Shown: positions 1 through 6,503 of the stretch, piece by piece
Position numbering within the stretch: position 1 is the stretch's first letter
Layout: every line of letters begins with the position of its first letter
Position numbers and translations under genes: made by a program
From: JAUVIB01 sp964424545
GTDB taxonomy: Bacteria > Calditrichota > Calditrichia > Calditrichales > Calditrichaceae
Reading direction: 5' to 3'
DNA length: 7,652 nt
Assembly: GCA_964424545.1 (NCBI GenBank)
Contig: CAYRJN010000183.1
Span: 1-7,652 of the forward strand
Notes under the pieces: generated by a model
Database searches by the model: none
What the model was told of the DNA's origin: nothing
What the model saw: only the letters and a program-made list of their open reading frames with translations

Positions 1-225
1 CGCGTGCCCGAAAGCAGGCGCACCGTTCCCGAAGTAATGCAAATGATTCGGGCGATAAGCTATCAGGTGAACAATTTTGATGAAATTCCGCCGGCAATAA
101 AGTATTCTCTGCAACATCCGCAAGAGAAAAGTGAAGCGCGTCGCGCCGCAAATAAAGTATTATTTTATGCTTTGGACGGTAAAGCGGGCAAACGGGCAGC
201 GGATTATATTAATCAATATTTATAA
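1..225 (+). CDS. C-terminal end of a probable GT-B transferase (CDP-glycerol glycerophosphotransferase-like), 5' truncated by the window
   Basis: The frame is open from the first base and ends at TAA 223-225, giving the last 74 residues of a longer protein. The GTG at position 4 has no ribosome binding site ahead of it and is most likely an internal valine. Visible features are a NNFDEIPPAI segment followed by a helical tail, with EARRAANKVLF, then DGKAGKRAADYI. The pattern of an Arg-rich helix, an aromatic 'LF' and then DGKA..R...I is typical of the extreme C-terminus of CDP-glycerol glycerophosphotransferase-type and related GT-B sugar or polyol-phosphate transferases. These build teichoic-acid-like or surface polymers, or modify glycans, at the cytoplasmic membrane. 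The catalytic part is outside the window, so the family is an inference from the tail only; UDP-GlcNAc 2-epimerase-like proteins are an alternative. The gene is convergent with the channel gene and their ends overlap by 6 bp. Confidence 0.5.
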   Translation, partial: RVPESRRTVPEVMQMIRAISYQVNNFDEIPPAIKYSLQHPQEKSEARRAANKVLFYALDGKAGKRAADYINQYL

Positions 226-1044
226 CTTGTACCCGCAATATTTACAATATACGGCATCATCATCATGCCCTTCGGCGCTGCAATTCGGGCAGGCCTGTGT
301 ATTGACTCCTTGAAAAGTTTTACTCATTTCCGCCGTAACGATACCGGTCGGTACGGCAATAATCGCATAACCGAGAATCATAATTAAAGCGGCGATTGTT
401 TGTCCGAGAGGTGTTTGTGGAGAAATATCGCCGTAACCCACGGTTGTTAAGGTAACGATTGCCCAATAGATGCTGCGCGGGATACTGGTAAATCCGTTTT
501 CTGCGCCTTCTATAAGATACATGACAGATCCCATGATGGATACAATAGTCAGGATAAAAAAGAGGAAGATCGTTATTTTTCTTCGGCTGGCTTTCAGCGC
601 TTTCATCAGTTGCGCCGACTCGCCGAGAAATTTGGCCAGTTTCAATACGCGGAAAATACGCAAGACGCGGAGCAGACGTACAATCATTAATACCTGACTT
701 CCCGGAAAAAACAGGCTGAAGTAAGTTGGCAGAACCGCCAGCAGATCGATTATGCCGAAAAAACTAACAATATAATGACGTGGTGAACTTACTGCGATAA
801 TTCTTAATATATATTCTATACTAAAAAGGATTGTAAAAAACCATTCCATTGCGGATAGCAGCGGGCCGTATTTGGCGTTTATGGAGGCAACGCTATCCAA
901 TAAAACGATTATTACGCTAAATATAATGGCGATGATCAGGGCGATATCAAAAGTTTTCCCCGCCCGGGTGTCGGCTTCGAAAATAATGGTATGCAGGCGG
1001 TGACGCCATGGTGATAGGTCTGTGTTTCTAACGGCAGCTTTCAT
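220..1044 (-). CDS. Voltage-gated-type potassium channel (six-TM ion transporter) with C-terminal zinc ribbon
   Basis: This 274-residue inner-membrane protein has the full Kv plan. S1 is about 32-52, S2 about 63-84 with E77, and S3 about 90-109 with D100. S4 is about 118-138 and carries a basic residue every third position: R123, R126, R129, R132, K135, K138. S5 is about 158-179. The pore loop carries the K+ filter TTVGYGD (200-206), and S6 (about 213-240) has the VPTG hinge at 231-234. The family passes K+ across the membrane in response to voltage. Downstream of S6 is a short tail with two CxxC pairs (C252/C255 and C267/C270), read as a one-zinc ribbon, instead of a cyclic-nucleotide or RCK domain. 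The start is supported by AAAGG 7 nt upstream, lying inside the end of the cytochrome gene 4 bp away, so the two are likely cotranscribed. The stop overlaps the convergent upstream gene. Family is certain; K+ selectivity is strongly indicated; the gating role of the zinc ribbon is unknown. Confidence 0.95.
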   Translation of the reverse strand: MKAAVRNTDLSPWRHRLHTIIFEADTRAGKTFDIALIIAIIFSVIIVLLDSVASINAKYGPLLSAMEWFFTILFSIEYILRIIAVSSPRHYIVSFFGIIDLLAVLPTYFSLFFPGSQVLMIVRLLRVLRIFRVLKLAKFLGESAQLMKALKASRRKITIFLFFILTIVSIMGSVMYLIEGAENGFTSIPRSIYWAIVTLTTVGYGDISPQTPLGQTIAALIMILGYAIIAVPTGIVTAEMSKTFQGVNTQACPNCSAEGHDDDAVYCKYCGYKL

Positions 1045-1048
1045 TTTT

Positions 1049-2365
1049 TTACCTTTTATCCCAGCTTATCATACCCCATTTTTCCAGATCGTTTTGCAGC
1101 GTTTGCATATCCCGCTCTTTTTGATGGCAGGCGTAACAAGCGTTTGTTTCCGGCGGCATGCCGTATTTGATGGTTTGCGCCGGCGTTACAAAACCGAATT
1201 GATGACTTCTGACCGTTAAGGGCGATTTACCGGTGTGGCGTCCGGTTTTCGGCATGTGGCATTCCACGCAAAGCGAGCCTTTGGAGTCTGCTTTATGATG
1301 CGTATGTTCTTCCAATGAGCTTTGATGCGGGCCGATTACCGAGCCGAATTCATGACATTTCATGCAAAGCGCATTACCCGTGTTATGTTCCGCCGTCGGC
1401 TGTAACGTATGGGGACTGTGGCAGTTAATGCAGGTAATACCGTGTCTGGCCATCATGGAGTGAACAAATTCGTTGCCTTGCGTGCGGTTCTTTTTGGCGG
1501 CGCCGTTGGCATAAAATTCTTTTGTTTCCTGCCCTTGCGTAAAGGGAGCGACCATTTTATAATCGATCAAAGGCCGTCCGGCTTCATAACCCAACGGATA
1601 ATCCCGCGCGTCGCCGTAAATAGCGCTGATATCCTGTTTTTCAAGGCGTTTATCTCTGTTGCGCATGTGGCATTGCAGACAAACTTCATTTTGTCTCACA
1701 GGATCGGCGTCGGCGGCTACATAGAGTTTGGAATCGGATGGATGTTTAAGATGCTCCGAAGCGGGGCCGTGACACGCTTCGCAGCTAATGCCGCTCTCTA
1801 CCCGTTTTTCTCGGGACATAAATCCGGTAAAATGACAGCCGTCGCAGGTCGTGGAAGTGGGGAATTCATCACTGTTGTGAGGATAGGCATCCTTGTACCA
1901 ATATTTCCATGGTTTGAATGTTTGCCATTTTCCGGTTTGAACATTCCACTGATAATTTCCGAGAATGTAATCTTCTTTGCCGTTGCGGTCTTTGCGCATC
2001 ATATAGCGTTGCTTAAATTTTCCGCCGATGGTGTAAACGGCGTCTGTTAAGGTGAAATTGGCGTCTTCCGGCAGTTTGGAGAAATCGGCGACTACAGCGG
2101 AAGAATCCTTTTTAATACTCTGTATCATTTTGGGGTGACGGGAATGAGCCCAGTCCTTAAATTTATTTTTGTGACAATCCTTGCATGTTTCGGAGCCGAC
2201 AAAATGCGCCTTTTTTTGATCTTTATTTTGCAGATCAACGGCCGCGCCAACCCGGTTGCGGGTTAACTGCTCATAATAGGGATATATTTTCGGGAGATGT
2301 GTGTAACCTATGTAGGCGCTAATTAAAATAAGCGCAATTAGAAAAGAATAGATAATTTTTTTCAT
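1049..2365 (-). CDS. Membrane-anchored octaheme c-type cytochrome (cytochrome c554-like N-terminal domain)
   Basis: With the start at 2365 the protein has 438 residues. It begins MKK followed by a hydrophobic segment (about 4-21) with no obvious cleavage site, so it is probably a signal anchor holding a periplasmic domain. Eight CXXCH heme sites lie at residues 61, 174, 195, 229, 312, 334, 366 and 410. The first sits in FVGSETCKDCH...DWAHSRH, typical of the cytochrome c554/c-prime domain. A segment with IGGKFKQRYMM and QWNV...KW, then ISCEACHGPASEH, is common in large multiheme cytochromes of this type. No CxxCK or other unusual catalytic heme motif is seen, so electron transfer is the safe call and no reaction can be assigned. 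An in-frame ATG at 2407 lacks a ribosome binding site, whereas ATG 2365 has AAAGG 8 nt upstream and puts the hydrophobic segment at the N-terminus. It is the first gene of an operon with the channel gene. Confidence 0.93.
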   Translation of the reverse strand: MKKIIYSFLIALILISAYIGYTHLPKIYPYYEQLTRNRVGAAVDLQNKDQKKAHFVGSETCKDCHKNKFKDWAHSRHPKMIQSIKKDSSAVVADFSKLPEDANFTLTDAVYTIGGKFKQRYMMRKDRNGKEDYILGNYQWNVQTGKWQTFKPWKYWYKDAYPHNSDEFPTSTTCDGCHFTGFMSREKRVESGISCEACHGPASEHLKHPSDSKLYVAADADPVRQNEVCLQCHMRNRDKRLEKQDISAIYGDARDYPLGYEAGRPLIDYKMVAPFTQGQETKEFYANGAAKKNRTQGNEFVHSMMARHGITCINCHSPHTLQPTAEHNTGNALCMKCHEFGSVIGPHQSSLEEHTHHKADSKGSLCVECHMPKTGRHTGKSPLTVRSHQFGFVTPAQTIKYGMPPETNACYACHQKERDMQTLQNDLEKWGMISWDKR

Positions 2366-2372
2366 TATTTTT

Positions 2373-2378
2373 ACCTTT
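2373..2378 (-). promoter_or_regulatory. Ribosome binding site that fixes the cytochrome start at 2365
   Basis: On the minus strand AAAGGT ends just ahead of ATG 2365, with 8 nt between AAAGG and the start. The surrounding ATAAAGGTAAAAATAATG is almost the same as ATAAAAGGTAAAAAAAATG in front of the channel gene at 1044. The longer reading from ATG 2407 has no purine-rich site upstream and would bury the signal anchor behind 14 polar residues. Confidence 0.7.
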
Positions 2379-2414
2379 ATCTCATAATTCTTTTTTTGTG
2401 ATTTCATTTGTTTT

Positions 2415-2435
2415 AAGTATATAGAGAATATACTT
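2415..2435. repeat. Perfect 8-bp inverted repeat over the operon -10 region (possible operator)
   Basis: AAGTATAT (2415-2422) and ATATACTT (2428-2435) are exact reverse complements separated by 5 nt (AGAGA). The site covers the proposed -10 hexamer and transcription start of the cytochrome operon, the usual place for a repressor operator. It does not match an FNR or CRP consensus that I recognise. The A+T-rich arms raise the probability of chance. Confidence 0.4.
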
Positions 2436-2455
2436 CCATATTAAAAGAGTTGCAA
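2427..2455 (-). promoter_or_regulatory. Candidate sigma70-type promoter of the cytochrome-channel operon
   Basis: Read on the minus strand there is TTGCAA (2455-2450; 4 of 6 to the -35 consensus), a 17-nt spacer, and TATATT (2432-2427; 5 of 6 to the -10 consensus). Transcription would start near 2420, giving a leader of about 55 nt before ATG 2365. This is a motif match by eye and has no independent support. Confidence 0.45.
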
Positions 2456-2538
2456 ACCTGATCAATTCGGATATATCCCGATTAGGAAAAAATGAAGCAT
2501 GTTAGTATTATGATTGCATGAAAAAAATAAAAAAGATT

Positions 2539-2601
2539 TATCTATGTATGAATTACATAGATAGAGGGGTAAGTCTCCCCTAAAGGAGTTCTTTCTCCTT
2601 T
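2539..2601. repeat. Cluster of three short hairpins
   Basis: Three inverted repeats follow each other. The first has 10-bp arms (2539-2548 and 2554-2563) around the 5-nt loop TGAAT. The second has AGGGG (2565-2569) and CCCCT (2577-2581). The third has AAAGGAG (2582-2588) and CTCCTTT (2595-2601) around a 6-nt loop, followed by TTG, so its T run is short for a terminator. The G/C-run pieces GGGGTAAG and TCTCCCCT also occur at 7604-7626 in the opposite order, pointing to a dispersed repeat family. Function is unknown. Confidence 0.5.
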
Positions 2602-2822
2602 TGTGTGGGTAGCATTTTTTGCTTCATTGTACATTTGGATTATTAAGTTCAAATATCTAATTGCCGCCATTGCAATAAATGGGTCAGGTTCACGGGCGAA
2701 GATAGCGCGACAATCTTAGTCGAATAATGATAAATGACGCTGATATGCTCCTCCCCTTCTGCGGTGTATCGGGAATATCTGAGGAAAAACTTTATCCTGT
2801 TATTATTTTCCGATTTCCGTGA
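2542..2822 (-). pseudogene. Possible frameshifted gene remnant of unknown family
   Basis: Two minus-strand frames, each open for just under 60 codons, overlap here and look more protein-like than the surrounding DNA. The upstream one (2822 down to the stop at 2649) reads RYTAEGEEHISVIYHYSTK near its middle. The downstream one (2715 down to the stop at 2542) reads REPDPFIAMAAIRYLNLI and then QMYNEAKNATHTKGERTP. A one-base shift near 2690-2710 would join them into a polypeptide of roughly 90 residues. Neither frame has a start codon with a ribosome binding site; the only ATG in the second, at 2670, has none. I do not recognise the family. A chance reading, or an interspersed repeat that happens to be open, are real alternatives. 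Confidence 0.25.
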
Positions 2823-2947
2823 TTAAAAGCATGATGTGATTAACACACTGTCAGAAAAGATGGTTATTTTGAACACAGCGGGCGGTTAGTAAAATTTTAT
2901 TTTGTTCAAGTTTATTTTCTTGTTATTTTAAGACATAATCGAAACCG

Positions 2948-2985
2948 CTGAGAACAATCGATTGCCTGCTATAAATTGCAATTTA
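2948..2985 (+). promoter_or_regulatory. Candidate promoter with 14-bp palindrome ahead of the rhamnosidase gene
   Basis: CTGAGA (2948-2953; 4 of 6 to -35) and TATAAA (2970-2975; 5 of 6 to -10) are 16 nt apart. A perfect palindrome TAAATTGCAATTTA at 2972-2985 overlaps the -10 and the expected transcription start, so it could be an operator for a sugar-responsive regulator. An alternative Bacteroidota-style promoter, TTG (2902-2904), 19 nt, then TATTTTA (2924-2930), lies a little further upstream. Neither can be decided from sequence alone. Confidence 0.35.
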
Positions 2986-3000
2986 CCTTAACCCATTATC

Positions 3001-3005
3001 GGAGG
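3001..3005 (+). promoter_or_regulatory. Ribosome binding site choosing the second of two tandem ATGs
   Basis: GGAGG lies 2 nt before the ATG at 3008 and 5 nt before the adjacent in-frame ATG at 3011. The 5-nt spacing is within the usual range and 2 nt is not, so the start is placed at 3011. The choice changes the protein by one methionine only. Confidence 0.65.
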
Positions 3006-3010
3006 TTATG

Positions 3011-6000
3011 ATGAAACATTTTTTTTACCGTTTTTTTACGTTTTCTCTTTTGATAGTATTTATTATTTCCGTTGGATGTTCCGGAGATAAAGGCGTGCGC
3101 ATGCCGCAAAATTTGCAATGTGAGTATCAAAGCAATCCCTTGGGGATCGATACGCCGCAACCACGATTATTCTGGCAGGTTAACGACCGGCGCCGCGGCG
3201 CCGGTCAGACGGCCTATCAGATTGTTGTCAGTAACAGTCTTGATAATCTAAACCGTAATAAAGGCGACATTTGGGACAGTGGGAAAATAGAGTCGGATCA
3301 ATCGGCGCATGTTGTCTATGACGGCCCTGCCTTGAAATCGCGCACGCGTTATTACTGGAAGGTAAAAACATGGGACAAAGAGGGGTCACCTTCCGATTTT
3401 AGTGAGCCGGCCTGGTGGGAAACGGGTATTTTATCGCCAGACGAATGGCAGGCTGATTGGGTTGGCGGTGATTTTATTAAAGAACAGGAAAAAAAGAAAA
3501 AAGAAGAGTGGAAATGGGGCTACTGGATTTGGCATCCCACACAGTTCGGAAAAGATAAGAAAGTATATTTTCGTTATACCTTTAAACTGCCGGTCGAGTC
3601 AAAAGCTCAGTTTGCGACAATCAAAATGACGGCGGATAATTATTTTACAGCCTATTTCAACGGTACAAAGGTGGGGAAAGGGGATACATGGCAGGATGTT
3701 TATAAATTTGACGTCAAGAATCGAATAAAAACAAATAACGTTATCGCCATTGAAGCGGCTAATAATGCGGGCGAAATTGCCGGATTACTGTTTAGTCTTA
3801 AAATAGTGTTTGACGACGGTAATCAGATGAGTATTACGCCGGATAAAAAGGGAACGGGTTGGAAGGTCAGCGATAATAAAACGGCCGGTTGGAAAAATTA
3901 TAATTTTAACGATAAAAATTGGAAAAAGGTGAAAGTTTTTGCCTCATACGAAAGCAGCGATTGGGGATTGGTAGACGATGTTGAAGGTTATAAGGCGCCG
4001 CAACCTACGCTGCTGCGTAAAGAATTTAAAGTTGAGGCTAAAGTAAAACGCGCTCGTATCTATGCTTCCGGCCTCGGCGCTTATGAATTATTTATTAATG
4101 GAGAGCGGGTCGGTAATGCTGTTTTTACGCCAGGTTGGACCGATTATCCCAAGCGCATTCAATATCAAACATACGATGTAACCGATTTGTTGGAAAGAGG
4201 AAAAAATGCTGTGGGCGCGATTCTCGGCAATTTATGGTGGAGCAGCGGTATGGGCTGGCGCGGTTCGGTTGTTTACGGTAAAGGTCCGCAACGTTTATTA
4301 ATGAAATTGGTTATCGATTATACGGACGGCAGCGTTAAAACGATTGCAACTAGCAAGTCGTGGAAAGCGGCCCTGTCGCCTATTCTCGAATCCTCTCTCT
4401 ATCACGGAGAAACGTATGATGCGCGCTTAGAACAGCAAGGTTGGAGCGAAGCGGGATTTGACGATAGTCAATGGAAACCCGTAACGATTTTTCCGCGGGA
4501 AACGGGCAAATTAGTCGCTCAGCACGGCCCGTTTCTGCGTATTGTAGAAGAGTTAAAACCCGTGAAAATAACCTCGCCGCAAAAAGAGGTTTATGTTTTT
4601 GATATGGGACAAAATTTTGCCGGTTGGGAAAGACTAAAGATAAAAGCGGCTAAAGGGACGCGAATTCAACTGCGATTTGCCGAAACGTTAAAACCCGACG
4701 GTAATATATATACCGAAAATCTGCGTTCCGCAAGAGCAACGGACGTCTATATTTGCAAAGGCGAGGGGACGGAAATATGGCAGCCGCGCTTTACCTATCA
4801 CGGATACCGATATGTTGAAGTTACAGGCTACCCTGGTAAACCGTCATTAGACCTCCTGACCGGTCTTGTTGTCCATTCGGCGCCTGCGGTAACGGGATCT
4901 TTTTCCTGCTCTAATGAATTGATTAATAAGATTCAACATAACATATTTTGGGGGCAGGGCAGCAATATGTATTCCGTACCGACCGATTGCCCGCAGCGTG
5001 ACGAACGTCTCGGTTGGATGGGCGATGCGCAGGCTTTTTCACCTACCGCGAGTTACAATATGAATATGGCCCGATTTTTTAGTAAATGGATGTATGATAT
5101 TGCCGACGGGCAAGATGAAGACGGCGCGGTGCATGATGTTAATCCGGTGATTGTGGTCAGCGGTCCGGCTAAACCGGCCTGGGGCGATGCCGTGTATATT
5201 ATTCCCTGGGTTGTGCATAAATTCTACGGCGATAAACGCATTATCAGCGAACATTACGATACCATTAAACGCTGGGTTGATTTTATGACGCAACGCAGTA
5301 AAGGCAACCTTTATGAGCAAAGCGGATATGGAGACTGGGTTGCGGTTGAAAAATCTCCCTCGAAACCGATTGGATCGGCATATTATTTTTATGGCGCCAA
5401 GCTGCTATCCGAAATGGCTTCCATACTCGGAAAGGATGAGGACGCCAAAACCTATAAAGCGTTATCGTTAAAAATCGCTAAAGCCTACAATAAAAAGCAT
5501 TTTGACGATAGAAAGAATTCTTACGAAGGCGATACGCAAACCGCCAATCTTTTACCGTTGGTTTTTGGTATTGTTCCCGAAAATAAAAAAGAAGATGTGG
5601 TAAAAACAATCGTGGAAAATGTGCATAAACATGACGATCATCTTACAACGGGGTTTTTGGGAACGGAATTTATCCTGCCGGTTTTAAGCGATTACGGTTA
5701 TCATGATCTGGCCTTTAAAGTGGCTACGCAGAAAACCTATCCTTCGTGGGGACACATGGTGGAAAAAGGCGCCACAACCATCTGGGAACTGTGGAACAGC
5801 GATACGGAAGGTCCCGGAATGAACTCGCGTAATCATTTCGCTCTCGGTTCCTGCGGCGAATGGTATTACAGTCATTTGGCCGGTATTCGTCCCGATGTAA
5901 ACACGCCGGGATTTAAAAAAATTATATTGGCGCCGTTGCCTGCGCAAGGATTGGATTGGGTAAAAGGAGAACTGAATACCGCATACGGGGAAATTGTATC

Positions 6001-6244
6001 TCATTGGCGGAAAAAGAATAATACCATTGAATATGACGTTACCGTTCCTCCGAATACGAGCGCCGAATTTCATGTTCCCTATCTTGGTAAAACCATAAAG
6101 TCGGCAACGGAGAGCGGCAAAGCGCTGTATAAAGAGGGTAATTTTACTCCCGTGGAAGGCGTTCGCTTGTTGGATAATAACGCTAAAGAAGCCATTCATT
6201 CGCTGGGCTCCGGAACCTATCATTTTGTGGTGGAATATGAATAA
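3011..6244 (+). CDS. Exported GH78 alpha-L-rhamnosidase, multidomain, probable lipoprotein
   Basis: The 1077-residue protein should release terminal alpha-L-rhamnose from glycans or glycosides by an inverting hydrolysis. It starts with a hydrophobic signal ending SVGC, so C23 is the likely lipid-anchor site. Next come an Ig/FN3-like domain (about 30-140), an extra beta-sandwich, CBM-like domain (about 168-325, with WIWHP and DNYFTAYFNGTKVG) after a Lys/Glu-rich linker, and the rhamnosidase N domain (about 333-495). A beta domain (about 505-623) is followed by the (alpha/alpha)6 catalytic domain (about 625-955) and a C-terminal beta-sandwich. The catalytic motif DCPQRDERLGWMGD spans 659-672; E665 is the probable general acid. 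TTIWELW contains E926, the probable base. All expected acidic residues are present and the length is normal for GH78 with an extra domain. No transporter, regulator or other glycosidase gene adjoins it. Enzyme family is secure; the natural substrate is unknown. Confidence 0.95.
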   Translation: MKHFFYRFFTFSLLIVFIISVGCSGDKGVRMPQNLQCEYQSNPLGIDTPQPRLFWQVNDRRRGAGQTAYQIVVSNSLDNLNRNKGDIWDSGKIESDQSAHVVYDGPALKSRTRYYWKVKTWDKEGSPSDFSEPAWWETGILSPDEWQADWVGGDFIKEQEKKKKEEWKWGYWIWHPTQFGKDKKVYFRYTFKLPVESKAQFATIKMTADNYFTAYFNGTKVGKGDTWQDVYKFDVKNRIKTNNVIAIEAANNAGEIAGLLFSLKIVFDDGNQMSITPDKKGTGWKVSDNKTAGWKNYNFNDKNWKKVKVFASYESSDWGLVDDVEGYKAPQPTLLRKEFKVEAKVKRARIYASGLGAYELFINGERVGNAVFTPGWTDYPKRIQYQTYDVTDLLERGKNAVGAILGNLWWSSGMGWRGSVVYGKGPQRLLMKLVIDYTDGSVKTIATSKSWKAALSPILESSLYHGETYDARLEQQGWSEAGFDDSQWKPVTIFPRETGKLVAQHGPFLRIVEELKPVKITSPQKEVYVFDMGQNFAGWERLKIKAAKGTRIQLRFAETLKPDGNIYTENLRSARATDVYICKGEGTEIWQPRFTYHGYRYVEVTGYPGKPSLDLLTGLVVHSAPAVTGSFSCSNELINKIQHNIFWGQGSNMYSVPTDCPQRDERLGWMGDAQAFSPTASYNMNMARFFSKWMYDIADGQDEDGAVHDVNPVIVVSGPAKPAWGDAVYIIPWVVHKFYGDKRIISEHYDTIKRWVDFMTQRSKGNLYEQSGYGDWVAVEKSPSKPIGSAYYFYGAKLLSEMASILGKDEDAKTYKALSLKIAKAYNKKHFDDRKNSYEGDTQTANLLPLVFGIVPENKKEDVVKTIVENVHKHDDHLTTGFLGTEFILPVLSDYGYHDLAFKVATQKTYPSWGHMVEKGATTIWELWNSDTEGPGMNSRNHFALGSCGEWYYSHLAGIRPDVNTPGFKKIILAPLPAQGLDWVKGELNTAYGEIVSHWRKKNNTIEYDVTVPPNTSAEFHVPYLGKTIKSATESGKALYKEGNFTPVEGVRLLDNNAKEAIHSLGSGTYHFVVEYE

Positions 6245-6385
6245 GATTTAAACGATATGGGTTATTTTAGGCATACGAGGAGAAATTATGTTTTAGTGCG
6301 TGAAAAAACATAACGTCTTAAGCGTGACTTTCTTGTTTCTCCGAAGAATCAGGAGTCGTTCCGCCAGAAAACAACTTTCGCGTTT

Positions 6386-6425
6386 TAGACATTTCTCTTC
6401 CGCTCGTACGGGCTCGAAATGACAG
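6386..6425. repeat. Interspersed-repeat-like segment (ATTTC...GAAATGACAG type)
   Basis: CATTTC (6390-6395) and GAAATG (6416-6421) form inverted ends around a G/C-richer core with CGCTCGTACGGGCTC, finishing in GACAG. Read on the other strand this is CTGTCATTTCGAGC..., the form of a widespread intergenic repeat whose six-frame translations contain strings like 'CHFERSE'. Similar-looking DNA extends upstream to about 6315. Only one copy is in this window, so assignment rests on remembered family appearance. Confidence 0.45.
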
Positions 6426-6456
6426 ATTTGGGTTTTTTTATTCCGTTTGTATTTGG

Positions 6457-6468
6457 TTTGTTCAAGTT
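6457..6468 (+). repeat. Second copy of a 12-mer found upstream of both exported-enzyme genes
   Basis: TTTGTTCAAGTT occurs here, 35 bp before the phosphodiesterase start, and at 2901-2912, about 98 bp before the rhamnosidase start, in the same orientation. In both cases it begins with the TTTG seen in Bacteroidota -33 elements. It may be part of a shared promoter or regulator site; chance in A+T-rich DNA cannot be excluded. Confidence 0.3.
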
Positions 6469-6503
6469 AGCAAATAATAAAAGTTAAATTAAGAGAGGAC
6501 TGT

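Larger units (their letters stand above)
2366..3010. other. 645-bp intergenic region between divergent genes
   Basis: No intact gene is supported here. The left end holds the minus-strand operon promoter and inverted repeat. Positions 2539-2601 hold three small hairpins in a row. Positions 2542-2822 read like a broken minus-strand gene. Positions 2901-2912 carry a 12-mer repeated upstream of the phosphodiesterase gene. Positions 2948-3005 hold the candidate promoter, palindromes and ribosome binding site of the rhamnosidase gene. A further 10-bp palindrome, CAATCGATTG, lies at 2955-2964. I see no tRNA or recognisable riboswitch. Confidence 0.8.
6245..6503. other. 259-bp intergenic gap with hairpin and repeat-like segment
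   Basis: No gene is supported. A 9-bp hairpin, TTATGTTTT (6286-6294) with AAAACATAA (6305-6313) and a 10-nt loop, lies about 40 bp after the rhamnosidase stop but lacks a following T run, so it is a poor intrinsic terminator. Positions about 6315-6425 look like an interspersed repeat. The last 80 bp are A+T-rich and must contain the phosphodiesterase promoter, which I cannot place with confidence. Confidence 0.6.

Noticed and set aside
1409..2050. 213-codon plus-strand open frame
   Set aside because: It lies wholly antisense to the cytochrome gene, whose eight CXXCH motifs prove the minus-strand reading. Its translation shows no domain and no ribosome binding site.
2366..2407. Fourteen-residue N-terminal extension of the cytochrome from ATG 2407
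   Set aside because: No ribosome binding site precedes it, while ATG 2365 has one at good spacing and gives a standard signal anchor.
2457..2519. Possible small gene at ATG 2519 (MKKIKKIYL...) on the plus strand
   Set aside because: It has 21 codons and no ribosome binding site. It shares AAAAAGATTTATCT with the phosphodiesterase start, but this is A-rich lysine-codon DNA where chance matches are likely.
2539..2640. CRISPR-like repeats in the hairpin cluster
   Set aside because: The three inverted repeats differ in sequence and length, and there are no regularly spaced direct repeats.
2834..2848. CRP-like TGTGATTAACACA site
   Set aside because: Only 4-bp arms with a 5-nt centre, unlike the TGTGA-N6-TCACA consensus, and far from any predicted promoter.
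5684..6223. 179-codon minus-strand open frame
   Set aside because: It is antisense to the catalytic and C-terminal part of the rhamnosidase, which is certain from its motifs.
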